64,000 nt of DNA from Ovis canadensis (Eukaryota; Chordata; Mammalia; Artiodactyla; Bovidae): contig NC_091255.1 of NCBI RefSeq assembly GCF_042477335.2, forward strand, positions 16,966,501 through 17,030,500. The letters run 5' to 3'. The notes under the pieces are model-generated. The model worked only from the letters and a program-made list of their open reading frames with translations. It had not been told where the DNA came from and searched no databases. Of this stretch, positions 1 to 11,792 are shown piece after piece; within the stretch, counting starts at the first letter, position 1; each line of letters starts with the position of its first letter. The position numbers and the translations under genes were made by a program.

Positions 1-304
1 AGAGGGGAGGATCTCAGCCTCACGGGGCTCCCTTTCTAAGTTTTAGCTTGTTTATTTTTCCCTCTGGCTGGGGTAGCAGCTCTTTCCAGTAGTTAACTAC
101 TTTTTTATTATACCTTAGCATTCTCTTTACCTTTTAAAATAATGAACCCTCCTTTTCCTTTCCTTTATATTATATTTTTATATTAAATTTCCCTGTTCAT
201 AGTGTTCCATAATTTGTCCCCTGACTGGATTCCGACTTCACTTTCATGATAGCAGCATTTGGTGAATAAAATCTTAATGTGCTTTGACAGCTTTCTCGAC
301 AATC

Positions 305-640
305 AATTGGTCCAACATGTGTTGGTCTAGTTCTGGGCTTTCTCATTATGTTCTATTGATCTGTGTAGTTGTCTTTATACCAATACCACCCTCTTGATGA
401 TGGAGGCTATATAATAAATTCTCAAAATCAGATAGTATTAGTTTTCCGACTTTATTATTTTTCAAGTTTGTTTTGGCTATTTTCAGCTTTTTGAATTTTC
501 AGGAAATTTTAGAAACAGCTTGTCAGTTTCTATAAAAAATGTCTTCTGGGACTTTAACTGGGATCTGTTGAATCTATCGATCACTCCGGGTTGAATTAAC
601 ATCTTCACAAAATTGAATCTTCTGATTCATGAACTCAGGC
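305..640 (-). mobile_element. Ancient L1 (L1M-type) ORF2 fragment
   Basis: Antisense to the 3' part of L1 ORF2, recognised from strings such as TTCTATTGATCTGTGTAG and TTGAATCTATCGATC. Bases 1-304 show nothing I can name. Confidence 0.6.
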
Positions 641-1400
641 TCCCATAACAACGCACCATCAACTGGGTAGCTTAAACAACAGAAATTTATAGGGACTTCT
701 CTGGTAGTACAGTGGATTAGAATCTGCCTGACACCGGGGGACACAGGTTGGATCCCTGGTCCGGGAGGATGTCACATGCCGCAGAGCAACTAAGCCCGTG
801 TGTCACAACTACTGAGCCTGCGCTCTAGAGCCCGAGTGCCCTGGAGCCCGTCCTCTGCAACAAGGGGAGCCAGTGCAGTCAGAAGCCCACCCTCCACAAC
901 TAAACAGTAGCCCCACTCCCTGCAGTTATTAATAGAGGAAGTGACAAAGACCCAGCACGGCCAAATATAAATCAATAAAATAAAAAGAATAAACCCAAAG
1001 AGGACTTAATTATTAAAAAAAAAAAAAACAGTAACAGAAATTTATCTCTCACAGTTCTGGAGGCTGGGAAGCCCAAGATCAAGGTGGTAGGCAGGAAGGT
1101 TTCATTCTGAGGCCTCTTCTCTTCTCTCAGCTTATAGATAGCTGCCATCTGGCTGTGTGCTTACATAATTTCTCCCTGCATACACCAGAAAGAGAGAAAG
1201 AGAGGGCTCTCTGGTGTTGCTTCTCATATGGACACTAATCCTATCAGATCAGGACTGTCTAACCTTACAACTTCATTTAATCTTGACTATTTCCTAGGAG
1301 GTTCCACCTGCAAATACAGTCGCATGGTTGGTGAGGGGGTTAGAGCTTCAGTATACGGATTTGGGGGATGGGGGGAAGAACACAGTTTAGTCCATAGCAA
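637..1400 (-). mobile_element. MaLR (MLT1-type) LTR, antisense, split by a SINE
   Basis: GGGTAGCTTAAACAACAGAAATTTAT, here in two parts, and CACAGTTCTGGAGGCTGGGA, AAGATCAAGGTGG and CAGTTTAGTCCATAGCA are the complement of an MLT1-like LTR 3' half. It is interrupted at 691 by a CHR-2 SINE with a duplicated target. Confidence 0.65.
691..1032 (+). mobile_element. CHR-2 type tRNA-Glu SINE
   Basis: Starts AGGGACTTCTCTGGTAGTAC and has the GGTTGGATCCCTGGTCC B-box-like part. It runs through CAACTACTGAGCCTGCGCTC to an A-rich tail. Perfect 13-bp duplications AACAGAAATTTAT are at 678-690 and 1033-1045. Confidence 0.88.
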
Positions 1401-1409
1401 ACATCATAT

Positions 1410-1478
1410 TGGAGAAGGAAATGGCAACCCGCTTCAGTATTCTCGCCTGCAAAATCGCATGACAAAGGAGCCTAATGG
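1410..1478 (+). mobile_element. Truncated Bov-A fragment
   Basis: GGAGAAGGAAATGGCAACCC followed by a diverged TCAGTATTCTCGCCTG; only half a BovA unit. Confidence 0.65.
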
Positions 1479-1509
1479 CTGACCTAGACTGGCCTTGGCT
1501 TGTTCCAGG

Positions 1510-1764
1510 CCGTCTTTTTTTTTTAATTGAAGTATAGTTGATTTACAATGCTGTGTTTGTTTCAGGTCTACAACAAAGTGATTGACTTCTATCTATATAT
1601 AAACTGTGTGGGTATTCTTTCTTCAGAGTAATTTCCATTATAGGTTATTATAAAATATTGAATATAGTTCCTTCCCTATGCAGTAGTTCCTTGCTGTTTA
1701 TTTATTTTATATAGTGAGTGTGTATTTGTTAATTTGTTAATTTATTCCTCCCCTCATCTACAGT
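1510..1764 (-). mobile_element. Artiodactyl L1 3'-end fragment
   Basis: AATTGAAGTATAGTTGATTT and the following T-rich stretch are the complement of the L1 3' end that also occurs, in the other direction, at 25975-26225. The BovB at 1765 interrupts it. Confidence 0.55.
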
Positions 1765-3182
1765 TTCTTAAGAGTTCAGTTCAGTTCAGTTACTCAGTCG
1801 TGTCCAACTCTTTGCGACCCCATGAATCGCAGCACGCCAGGCCTCCCTGTCCATCACCAACTCCCAGAGTTCACTCAGACTCACGTCCATCCAGTCAGTG
1901 ATGCCATCCAGCCATCTCATCCTCTGTCATCCCCTTCTCCTCCTGCCCCCAATCCCTCCCAGCATCAGGGTCTTTTCCAATGAGTCAACTCTTCACATGA
2001 GGTGGCCAAAGTACTGGAGCTTCAGCTTTAGCATCATTCCTTCCAAAGAAATCCCAGGGCTGATCTCCTTCAGAATGGACTGGTTGGATCTTGCAGTCCA
2101 AGGGACTCTCAAGAGTCTTCTCCAACACCACAGTTCAAAAGCATCAATTTTTTGGCACTCAGCTTTCTTCACAGTCCAACTCTCACATCCATACATAACC
2201 AATGGAAAAACCATAGCCTTGACTAGATGGACCTTTGTTGGCAAAGTAATGTCTCTGCTTTTGAATATGCTATCTAGGTTGATCATAACTTTCCTTCCAA
2301 AGAGTAAGCGTCTTTTAATTTCATGGCTGCAATCACCATCTGCAGTGATTTTGGAGCCCCCCAAAATAAAGTCTGACACTGTTTTCACTGTTTCCCCATC
2401 TATCTGCCACGAAGTGATGGGACCAGATGCCATGATCTTCGTTTTCTGAATGTTGAGCTTTAAGCCACCTTTTTCACTCTCCTCTTTCACTTTCATCAAG
2501 AGGCTCTTTAGTTCCTCTTCATTTTCTGCCATAAGGGTGGTGTCATCTGCATATCTGAGGTTATTGATATTTCTCCCGGAAATCTGGATTCCAGCTTGTG
2601 CCTTTTCCAGCCCAGCGTTTCTCATTATGTACTCTGCATAGAAGTTAAATAAGCAGGGTGACAATATACAGCCTTGACGTACTCCTTTTCCCATTTGGAA
2701 CCAGTCTGTTGTTCCATGTCCAGTTCTAACTGTTGCTTCCTGACCTGCATATAGGTTAGGACAGAAATGGTATGGACCTAACAGAAGCAGAAGATATTTA
2801 GAAGAGGTGGCAAGAATACACAGAAAAATTGTACAAATAAGATCTTCACGACCAAGATAATCACGATGGTGTGATCACTCACCTAGAGCCAGACATCCTG
2901 GAATGTGAAGTCAAGTGGGCCTTAGAAAGCATCACTATGAACAAAGCTAGCGGAGGTGATGGAACTCCAGTTGAGCTATTTCAAATCCTGAAAGATGATG
3001 CTGTGAAAGTGTTGCACTCAATGTACCAGCAAATTTGGAAAACTCAGCAGTGGCCACAGGACTGGAAAAGGTCAGTTTTCATTCCAATCCCAAAGAAAGG
3101 CAATGCCAAAGAATGCTCAAACTACCACCTAATTGCACTCATCTCACACGCTAGTAAAGTAATGCTCAAAATTCTTAAGAGT
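1765..3182 (-). mobile_element. BovB LINE with 5' inversion (twin-primed copy)
   Basis: From 1776 to about 2758 the sequence is the 3' half of BovB on the minus strand, with an open RT frame (2694-1993) carrying GVRQGCILSP and [12 protein letters not shown]. From about 2759 to 3175 an upstream BovB segment lies in the opposite (plus) orientation and encodes VKWALESITMNKASGGDG and FIPIPKKGN. The part between them in the element (a few hundred bases) is missing. Perfect 11-bp duplications TTCTTAAGAGT at 1765-1775 and 3172-3182 bracket both pieces, so this was one insertion. Confidence 0.88.
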
Positions 3183-4740
3183 AACTATCATAAATGGGGA
3201 AATTTTGTCAAAAGCATTTTTCTATTGGAATGATTATATAGTTTTTCCCCTTTACTCTGTTAATAAGGTTAATTACCTTGTGGTGGTTTAGTTACTAAGT
3301 CGTGTCTGACTCTTGTGACCCCATGGACTGTAGCCCGTCACACTCCTCTGTCCATGGGATTTTCCAGGCAAGAATACTAAAGTGGTTTGCCATTTCCTTC
3401 TCCAGGGTAAATAGCTTGATTGATTTTTAAAATACTAAACCAACCATGAGTCCCTGAGACAAACCCTAAAGAATGAACTATTATCTTTTTTTTATATTTC
3501 CGGATTTGATTTCTTAATGTTTTGTTAAGAATTTTTGCATCAGCATTCATGAGGGATACTGTTCTATAGTTTTCTCTCCTTGTATTGTTTTTTATTTCAG
3601 TATCAGGTATTATCTTCATGAGTTATGAAGTCTTCTCTATTTTGGGAAAAAATTGTATAAGACTGGTATTATTTCTTCCTTACTGTTTGATATAAGTCAC
3701 CAATTAAGCCATGTGGGCCTTGCATTTTCTTTATAGAAAGGTTCTCAAATTATAACTTTAACTTCTTTAATAGAAATAAGATTACTTGAATTTTTTAGTT
3801 CTTTTTTGAGTCAGTTTTGGTAATTTGTATCTTTGAAGAAGTTTGTAAATCTCTCTTTAGTTGTTAAATTTCTTGGTGAAAATCTATTCATATTATTTCC
3901 ATTTACCTTTTATTGTCTCTAGGCTACAGAGTGATGTCCTGTCTTTCCTTCTTGGTATCAGTAATTTGTGTCTTCTCATTTTTCTCTTGATCCTTCTAGC
4001 TAGAGGTTTATCACTTTCATTCATTATTTTATGAAATAGCTTTTATTTCCATTTATTGTCTCTATCATTAGATTTTTATTGCATTTATTTCAGCACTCAG
4101 CTGTATAATTTCTTCCTTTGACTTACTTGAGTTTATTTTGTTTTCCTTTTTCTTCCTCTTAAAACGTAGACCTGTCATTTATTTTAAACCTTTCTTCTTT
4201 GCCAATATAAGCATTTAAAACTCTAAATTTTTCTGTTATAGTTGCATTCCAGATAGTCTTATGTTGATTTCATTGTCATTCACTTCAAAATATATGTGAT
4301 TTCTTCTTTGACCTAAAGACTATCCAAATATTGTTTAATTATCAAATATTGTAGTGATATTTTAGATATCTCTTTGTTATTAAGATCTATTTTAATTCCA
4401 CTGTGGTCAGAGAACATATTCTACATCATGTCAGTCCCTTTAAGGTTACTGATTCTTTTTTATTATCTAGTATGTGGTCTATCTTGGTGAAGATCCCTGT
4501 GCACTTAAAAGGGTGATTTATTCTGCCATTGTTCAGGACAGTGTTCTATAAGTATCAATTGACAATGACTGACAGTGTTCTTCAAGTTTCTAGAGCCTTG
4601 ATGATGTTCTATTCTTTCTGTCAACTACTGATCATTGCCAATTATTAGTTCTCACTGTAAGTTTTTGGTTCTTATATTTTGAAACTATTAATAGATGACT
4701 TCAGATTTTGATTTGTTAATGTCTTCTGTTTATAAACTAT
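3183..4740 (-). mobile_element. Ancient L1M ORF2 region with a Bov-A insertion
   Basis: AT-rich sequence antisense to L1 ORF2 (for example AAATTTTGTCAAAAGCATTT and CACTGTGGTCAGAGAACAT). A Bov-A unit sits in it at about 3285-3408. Highly diverged, no open frame of note. Confidence 0.6.
3285..3408 (-). mobile_element. Bov-A monomer
   Basis: Antisense BovA unit from AAGTCGTGTCTGACTCTTG to GCCATTTCCTTCTCCAG. Confidence 0.82.
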
Positions 4741-6919
4741 GTTTTCCCCACCCAATTAGGGCAAAAAACAAAAGGCGATAACCAAAACTACTTGCCTACA
4801 TTTTTTCATAAATTCTAGTTTGTAAATAAATAGCCATAGAATTGAGTTAAAACAGAGAAGAATAAAAACTCAAACATAACTCCATCTCTAGAACATAGCC
4901 ATTCTTAAACAACTTTCAATACATTTTCCAGGAATATGGTAATGTCTTCTTACAACCAAATAAACGTGAGTATTTTTTGTATCATTATTATTCAACATTA
5001 TTTTTAGCAGCCATATAATATTCCATATGGATGACCTACAATGAAATTAACTTCACATTCACACTAATCTCGTTAATCTTATAGCTACCCACTCATTGGA
5101 ATCTTCTTTCCAACTTTTTTTTCCCTTTATTCTATTGCCTTTCCTTTCAGTTTACGGTAATCCACAGATTTACTTGAATGAGCTCTCCACCTGCCTTTAA
5201 GATGTGGATATTAATGTTTCACAGCACAGGGCCCAGGTGGAGCCCTGTGGTCTGCCCCTAGAGCTGGTCCTCCAGCTAACAGCCCTTTATTCCATACGCT
5301 TCTGAAATGTTTGTTCAACCAACTCTGCATCCATCCAAGTGTATTATCATTTTGCTCCTTCACACCATTCTAAATACCTTGTTGTAGGAAGCTCATTCAC
5401 TTCACTGATTTTTTTTGTTAAGGTTGAGACCTTAAAGGGCCGTTTGTGCGGCATACTAGGCATCCGTAATGGACTCCACCGAAGCCCTTCCCCTTTCCTT
5501 TCAGATTCCTTTCACCAGCTCCACGTCCCTGGCTCCCCTCCCCCAGGTACTTTGCTATTTGCTAACAGCTTGCACTGATGATTTGCTGAGCGTTGACCTT
5601 GGGCACTGAAGCTGCTTCACTCTGGGAATTTTACACTTTCCCCTGGGCAGACTCTAGCCATGACTAACTGGCTTGAGAACATAAAAGCCCCGTTCTTTCG
5701 ATTCAACGTGGTAAATTCTGAGTTCTCCAAGGGATCAGACTGAGTCTGGGGCCTGAAATCCAACCTTCATTTGGTTTCTCCCCTTCCTTATCCTGCTTCT
5801 CCTATTCTCTATGGATTTCTTCTGAGAGCAGCCCCTTTAAAAATCCTTGTGCCCAAATAAATCTGTGGCTCAGGGTTTTCTTTCAGCAGATCCCAAACTA
5901 AGACAGCATCCAAATGCCGCCCAAAGTATTACACAAAGTAGGTCCTCCTAACTCTCACCCACTCTACTAACCTCTCCTTTACCAACTCCTAAAAACTGGT
6001 GTGCCAGATTTTAAGACAATTTGACATGTGAATATCTATGTTTGTACTAAAAGAATCACAGGGGATTTTATTCCCCTGTAGAAGAATTCACAACGGAGTT
6101 CTAAATATAGAGAATTCCACTTGTGTGTTTAAAATAAAACTACAAAATTTTACCCACCCACCCCCAAAATTGACCTAGAGCAACTTTTCCAGAAATAATG
6201 TATCCTATATAAAGCAGTGCCTCATATAGCAACCCAGTAGCTGAGACTTTGAAATCCCTCTTTGTGAAAGTGGCTTTCTCCTGGGGCCCCCTGGTAAGTT
6301 TCTGATTCTTTCCCTCAATCCCCTCCCTGTACCCTGAAGGGAGTTGCCATGGTGACCGTGGGCCAGTGACCTCTGGAGTAGCTCTGACTCAGAAGAAAAG
6401 GGCTTCTGCTCGCTCACTTGGCTAAGAAGCAGGGAGCTGAGATGCAAATGGCATTCTCCTCGGTCAGTGGGGCAGATACTTAACTAGTTTAGCCTCGGAG
6501 GCAGGAGGAAAGCGTTCAAACAACTTCAGATGCACCTGATCTGACACTGGGCTCTCCCTTCTGCCCAGGAGTGGAAGCATTAACCATGTACCTCAGAGCC
6601 GAGTTCAGACAGAGGCGTGCGCTCCAAGGAGGGCCATCCTCTGGGAGGCGGGTTGGGACTGAATGGCTCTAATTAATTTATTATTGGAGTTCACTAGTAC
6701 AAAGAGAGGGTCACTACATATGTAAATGAAGCTGTTTTTATCCCAGGATCTAAATGCACTTAACCAAAGAAATGAAAGCTATCTCACGTTTGTTTAATTA
6801 GCTCATTTGAATAGAAGAGAAGCCTAGGAGAGACAAATAGGCCTGAACTCAGAAATCGGCTTGCCTGAATCATGCCTCACCCCATTAAGAGAGATCCTGC
6901 TGAACTCTTTCTTCGGTAC
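4741..6919. other. Gene-free stretch with old repeats and a unique block
   Basis: No convincing coding exon. 4820-5090 looks like more antisense L1. 5700-5903 ends with an old LTR-like AATAAATCTGTGGCTCAGGG. 6480-6900 is repeat-free and rich in TAATTA-type cores (see findings). Confidence 0.5.
5150..5420 (-). mobile_element. Possible L3/CR1-type LINE remnant
   Basis: GGCCCAGGTGGAGCCCTGTG and TTGTTCAACCAACTCTGCAT resemble the old mammalian L3 (CR1) LINE in antisense. Heavily diverged. Confidence 0.35.
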
Positions 6920-7154
6920 TTTTTAAAAAAATGTTATTAATATTTGCAATTACAAAAAGAGTATGTGCTCAATTATAAGGGGTCTTTCATACCTTTCATG
7001 GTGATGATTTCAACAAACACAGTCATTCCCAATAGTCTCCCCCACTCCCCCACAGGCTATGACACCGCTTCTGCTGCTTAGCCTCATATCATGGGAATTC
7101 CTCCAGGTCAACATATATAGAACTGATCTTTCTTCAATACCCCCATAATAGTCT

Positions 7155-7356
7155 GAAAGTGAAAGTGAAAGTCACTCAGTCATGTCAGGCTCTTTGCGAC
7201 CCCATGGACTGACTATACAGTCCATGGAATTCTCCAGGCCAGAATACTGGAGTGGGTAGCCATTCCTTTCTCCAGGGGATCTTCCCAACCCAGGGATCAA
7301 ACCCAGGTCTCCCACATTGCAAGCAGATTCTTTACCAGCTGAGCCACCAGGGAAGC
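7155..7356 (-). mobile_element. Bov-tA SINE
   Basis: Antisense BovA plus tRNA-type head ending GCCACCAGGGAAGC. Flanked by 14-bp duplications CCCCATAATAGTCT (7141-7154; 7357-7370). Confidence 0.88.
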
Positions 7357-7423
7357 CCCCATAATAGTCTATTAATATACTATTCTGTCCTACAATTTTC
7401 TGTGATACTATAATTTATTCAGA

Positions 7424-7631
7424 GCTTCCCTGGTGGCTCAGCAGTAAAGAATCCACCTGTCCAGGAGACCTGGATTTAATCCCTGAGTGGAGAAGATCCC
7501 CTGGAGAAGGGAATAGCTACCCACTCCAGTATTCTTGCCTGGGAAATCCCATGGGCAGAGGAGCCTGGTGGGCTTCAGTCCATGGGTTCCCAAGAGTCAG
7601 ACACAACTTAGCGACTAAACCACAACCACCG
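7424..7631 (+). mobile_element. Bov-tA SINE
   Basis: Head GCTTCCCTGGTGGCTCAGCA, body to AGAGTCAGACACAACTTAGC. Duplicated target TAATTTATTCA at 7411-7421 and 7632-7642. Confidence 0.88.
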
Positions 7632-8527
7632 TAATTTATTCAACATTTATCTACTGATGGACAATTCTTATTTTATCAGCTTTTGTTTCTATAAATATAG
7701 TAATACTCTTGTATATAGAGATATATCTATCTGTAGATATATATGCATCTTACTGTATGTATACAATATTATATATCTTAACATATATAGATATATATAC
7801 ACTTACTGATGTTTTTGTTTCAACAGGATACATTCTCAAAATTGGAATCAAAGGATGTGTTCATTTTCACTTCTAACAGTCACCTTGAGATTGCTTTCCC
7901 AAAGGGCTTTAGCAATTCACATACCCATTAGCAATGTATGAGAGTCCCTGTTTACCCATGTACTTGACAACATGGGATGTTATCAATCTTTAATTTTTGC
8001 CAATCTGATGGGTGAATATGGTATTAATTGTTGCTTTAGTTTGCATTTCCCCAACTATAAGTGAAGTGTCTTTTCAAACGTTTATCAGGAATTTGAGTTC
8101 TCTCATCTGTAAAACGCTTGCTCCTGTCTTGCATCCATTTTTTTTTAAGCTTTGTGTTTTCCTTATCGGGTGGTGTACTAAGCATATTATATGTTGTCTG
8201 TCATAGATGTTATTGTGGGCCTTTAGCCTCAGTGATATTTGGTTATTTCCGCCCTCTCCTTGTCAGCGTCACTTGTGAATGTCGGCTTTCACCGTTTTTC
8301 CCAAGCTGACGGGCAAAGTGTGGGAATGGGGAAGAGCGGGTTGTGAATATAGACCAGGGAGGAGACCCAAGTGACCGGAGGAGTGAGCCTGTGCTGAGAG
8401 GCTGGGGAAACCAAGCTGGACGCAGTAAGCATCGGTAGTATTCATATCTGCTAGACAGATGAGCAGCTTTTCCAGAATTCAGTCAATTTCTGTTTTGCTT
8501 TAAATGTTCTTCCTTCTCTTAGAGTAA

Positions 8528-8748
8528 GATCCTTCCCAGGTGGTGCTAGTGGTAAAGAACCCATCTGCCAATGCAGCAGGCATGCGATGCGGGTTCGATC
8601 CCTGGGTCAGGAAGATCCCCTGGAGAAGGGCATGGCAACCCACTCCGGTATTCTTGCCTGGAGAATCCCACAGACAGAGGCGCCTGGAGGGCTATAGTCC
8701 ATAGGCTTGTAGAGTCGGACACGACTGAAGCAACTTATCAGGCACACC
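8528..8748 (+). mobile_element. Bov-tA SINE
   Basis: tRNA-Glu-type head with GGGTTCGATCCCTGGGTC, then a BovA unit to GTCGGACACGACTGAAGC. Confidence 0.86.
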
Positions 8749-8756
8749 CATATTCC

Positions 8757-9570
8757 TTTATCTGGCCCACTCTTACTCATCCTCCAAAACTCCACCCAGC
8801 ATCACCTCCTCTGAAAAGCCTTCCTTAATCCACCCACAAGCTGATGCAGAATTCCGTCCTATGTGTGGTTCTCTTCTAGCTCTTGTTGGACCATATCACA
8901 ACCCATCTCCCTCACCCAGGACTCCTTTTGGAACTCTTGTCCACCCTCAGGGTCTGGTACCATTGTGAGAGCCCCATTTGTTCAAAGAATGGCTTGAACG
9001 AATTTAGCAAACTTTTCTTCAGTACCCCTGATCCAGGTGCTATGGGAGTGACAGAGGAATTATTACACGATCCCTGATCTTAGAGTGACTGAAATCTAAC
9101 TAGAACCTAGATGTCAAAGAACTAGAAAGCTGACACAACAGCACGTGAAAGTACCTACTCGTGCTTAGGTAGGACATTATGTAACTGAGACCATACATGT
9201 TATAGGAGCTCTGACTTGGGGCGGGGGTGCAGGAAACAGGGAGGACTTGGGCTTGATTTGGATTTTGATGGGTCAGTGAGATTGGGGTAGGGAGTAAGAA
9301 AAAACAAGGCAGTCTGATACAGCAATGGGCTAAGGTGCAGTGTGGGGAAGGGGGAGTGCACGTGGTGGTTGTGAAACAGTGGGAACATTAAAGTGACCAG
9401 GACAGAGAGTCTGTGCTGGGAGGAGGACGAAGACAAGCAGGAGAGCATCTAGCTTCCCGGAAATGAATTTCTGGAGTGTTATGAATTGGCATGCTGCCTC
9501 CCCCAGTCTTGATGGATGATTCTGACTCTACCATGTACTCTAAAAATGTGTTCACATGTCTCTCTCACTA
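8757..9570. other. Gene-free stretch with an L2-like remnant
   Basis: 8765-8860 (CACCTCCTCTGAAAAGCCTT) resembles the 3' part of the L2 LINE. The rest is unassigned and shows no exon-like structure. Confidence 0.45.
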
Positions 9571-9584
9571 AATTGAAACTTCCT

Positions 9585-10372
9585 AGTTTGGACTGTGGAC
9601 ACCAAAAGATGTCCATGTCCTAGACTTCAGACCTACGAATAAGGTGCATTACCTGGCAAAGGGGAATTGAGGCGGCAGGTGGAATTAAGGTTAGGGTTGC
9701 TAATCAGCTGATCTTAAAACAGGGAGAATAATCTGAATTATTCAGGTGAGCCCAATGTAATCATATGTGTCCTTAAGGGAGGACTTCCCTGGTGGTCCAG
9801 CAGCTAACACTCCACACTCCCAACGCAGGGGAGCCCAGGTCCCATCCCTGGTCAGAAAGATTACACATGTCTCAGCGCAACTGAGCCCATGCGCCACAAC
9901 TACTGAAGCCCGCATGCTCTAGAACGCACGCTCTGCAACAAGAGAAGCCACTGCAAGGAGGAGCCTGCACACTGCAACTAGAGAAAGCGCATGCACAGCA
10001 ACAGAATCCCAGACAGCCAAAATAACTTAAAGTGTTAGAGGGAGGCAGAAGAGAAGCGTCAGAAGAGCTGGCACTATGGAAGATGGGCAGCATGATAGGA
10101 GACGTACTTGGCTCCCTGTTGCTGGCTTTGAAGATGGGGGAAGGAGGCAACAAGCCAAGGAGTATGGACAAGCTCCCTGAAACTAGAAAAGGAAAAGAAA
10201 CCAACTCTCTCTAGTGCTTCTGGAAAGAAACACAATCCTGCCGACCTCGATTTTACCCAGTGAGGCCCCTTCCAGTCTTCCAGCTCTAGAACTGTAAGAC
10301 GATGAATGTGTTTTGCTTAAGTCACTAAGTTGGAGAGGACCTGCTGCAGCAGCAATAGGAAACTGCCTCGAG
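9585..10372 (+). mobile_element. MaLR (MLT1-type) LTR, sense, with CHR-2 insertion
   Basis: CACCAAAAGATGTCCATGTC at the left, and TCTAGAACTGTAAGACGATG then AGCAGCAATAGGAAACTG at the right, match an MLT1-like LTR on the plus strand. A CHR-2 SINE splits it at 9780-10026. Confidence 0.65.
9780..10026 (+). mobile_element. CHR-2 type SINE
   Basis: GGACTTCCCTGGTGGTCCAG head and a body with CGCCACAACTACTGAAGCC and AGCCACTGCAAGGAG; nested in an MLT1 LTR. Confidence 0.85.
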
Positions 10373-10689
10373 AGGAACCACGTCTTGTCTGTATTTTCAC
10401 GTACACATAACCTGGCTCTTGTTTCCTGTGGTGCCCCCAAAATGCTTCCTTAATGCACCTGCATAAAGAATTCCTCCTGACTCAGCATCCCTCCGAAAAC
10501 AACACAAAGCAAACTGGATCAACACCCCTGGGCTCAAAACCACGTGCTCTGAGTCTGTTTGCAGCTCAGCATGGATTTTGTTTTTGCTATGATAACTAAC
10601 ACCAGAGCAAACATCTTCCTTCTGTTTTGAAACCATTTGCTTATCCTAAGCAAAATTCCTAGGTCAGATGATGGACTTTTTTTGGTGGT

Positions 10690-10820
10690 GTTGTTATTTT
10701 GACTGCTCCAGGTCTTAGCTGCAGCATGTGGGGTCTAGCTCTCTGACCAGGGATTGAACCCAGGTCCCTCGCATTGGGAGCTCAGAGACTTAGCCACTGG
10801 ACTACCAGGGAAGTCCCTGA
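10690..10820 (-). mobile_element. CHR-2 type SINE, short
   Basis: CTGACCAGGGATTGAACCCA then CTACCAGGGAAGTCCCTG is the complement of a CHR-type head. The body is shortened. Confidence 0.78.
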
Positions 10821-11537
10821 TGGATGTTTTTTACGGCTCTTGACCCATTTAGTCATCTTATGTTCCAGAGAGTTAGAGCTAATTTACACATCCACTTGTA
10901 ACTGAGCACCACCCTCTGCCACAGCTGGACCCAGCAGGGCCCTCATGCACAGCCTCCTCTCTGCACATAAACTTGACCCTGCTCTGATACCAACTGTTTA
11001 AGTCCTGGCCCCTGAGGCTCATGGGGCCTCCCACACTGGGCAGAGATCCTGGGCATTTTGCTATGGCAGCAAGAGAGACTTCTCTGTGCAGCCATGAGAG
11101 GCATTCCTTAGGGACGATGCTGGCCCAGGAGGGAGGAACTTGACACATCTCCCTAGCTTATTTTTAGTCAGCAATTAAAACAAGAGGTTTTTTCCAAGGG
11201 TTACAAGAAATGATCTGCCTGTGTTCGGGAAGCTGGTAATTTTCCAACATCTCCAAGTAGGTGGCCTGGGAATCGTAGTTGACTGATCCAGAGGCTGAAG
11301 CTGGGGGAGTTCAAGGTCTGGTTCTTTTTTTCCCCTTTGCAACCTACTGGGCGCTGTGTTTGGGGCCTGGTTTTGTTGGTGGTGGTGCTACTAGGAGTAT
11401 CGAGAAAACAGGATCCGTCATTTTTCCACCTGTTCCAGCCAACAGGACAGAGACGGGTCTGCAGGCTGAATCTGCCCTTAGGAGTGACTACCTCCTGGCT
11501 CTAGGGAAGACAGAATCCTGTGAGCCAAACTTTAAAA
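10821..11537. other. Unique intergenic stretch
   Basis: I see no repeat family I can name and no exon with splice sites plus protein similarity. Confidence 0.5.
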
Positions 11538-11792
11538 AATTTTATCTATTTTTGGTGGCACTGGGTTTTCGTTGCTGCACACAGGCTACTCTCTACTCAC
11601 AGTCCATGGGCTTCTCACTGAGGGGGCTTCTCTTGTTGCAGAGCACGGGCTTCAGGGCGTGCAGGCTCAAGATCTGGGGCTCTCGGGCTTCGTTGCTCCA
11701 AGGCACGTGGAGTCTTCCAGGACCAGCCGTCCAACCTGTGTCCCCTGCGTTGGCAGGCAGATTCTTAACCACTGAACCACCAGGGAGGTCCG
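11538..11792 (-). mobile_element. CHR-2 type SINE
   Basis: Complement of a full CHR-2 with GGGGCTCTCGGGCTTCGTTG and the terminal ACCACTGAACCACCAGGGAG. Near-identical AACCAAACTT-type flanks suggest a duplicated target. Confidence 0.85.

Larger units (their letters stand above)
6920..8265 (-). mobile_element. Ancient L1M fragment with two Bov-tA insertions and a TA-rich tract
   Basis: TTTTTGCCAATCTGATGGGT and GGTATTAATTGTTGCTTTAG belong to the antisense L1MB-like region that recurs at 43.5-45 kb. Two SINEs at 7155 and 7424 interrupt it. 7700-7802 is a TATATA-rich simple region. Confidence 0.6.

Noticed and set aside
1993-2694. Open RT frame as a host gene
   Set aside because: It is the BovB retrotransposon coding region, truncated and without endonuclease.
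8571-8640. tRNA-like sequences with GGTTCGATCCC boxes, here and in many other places
   Set aside because: They are heads of Bov-tA/CHR SINEs, followed by BovA or CHR bodies, and not tRNA genes.
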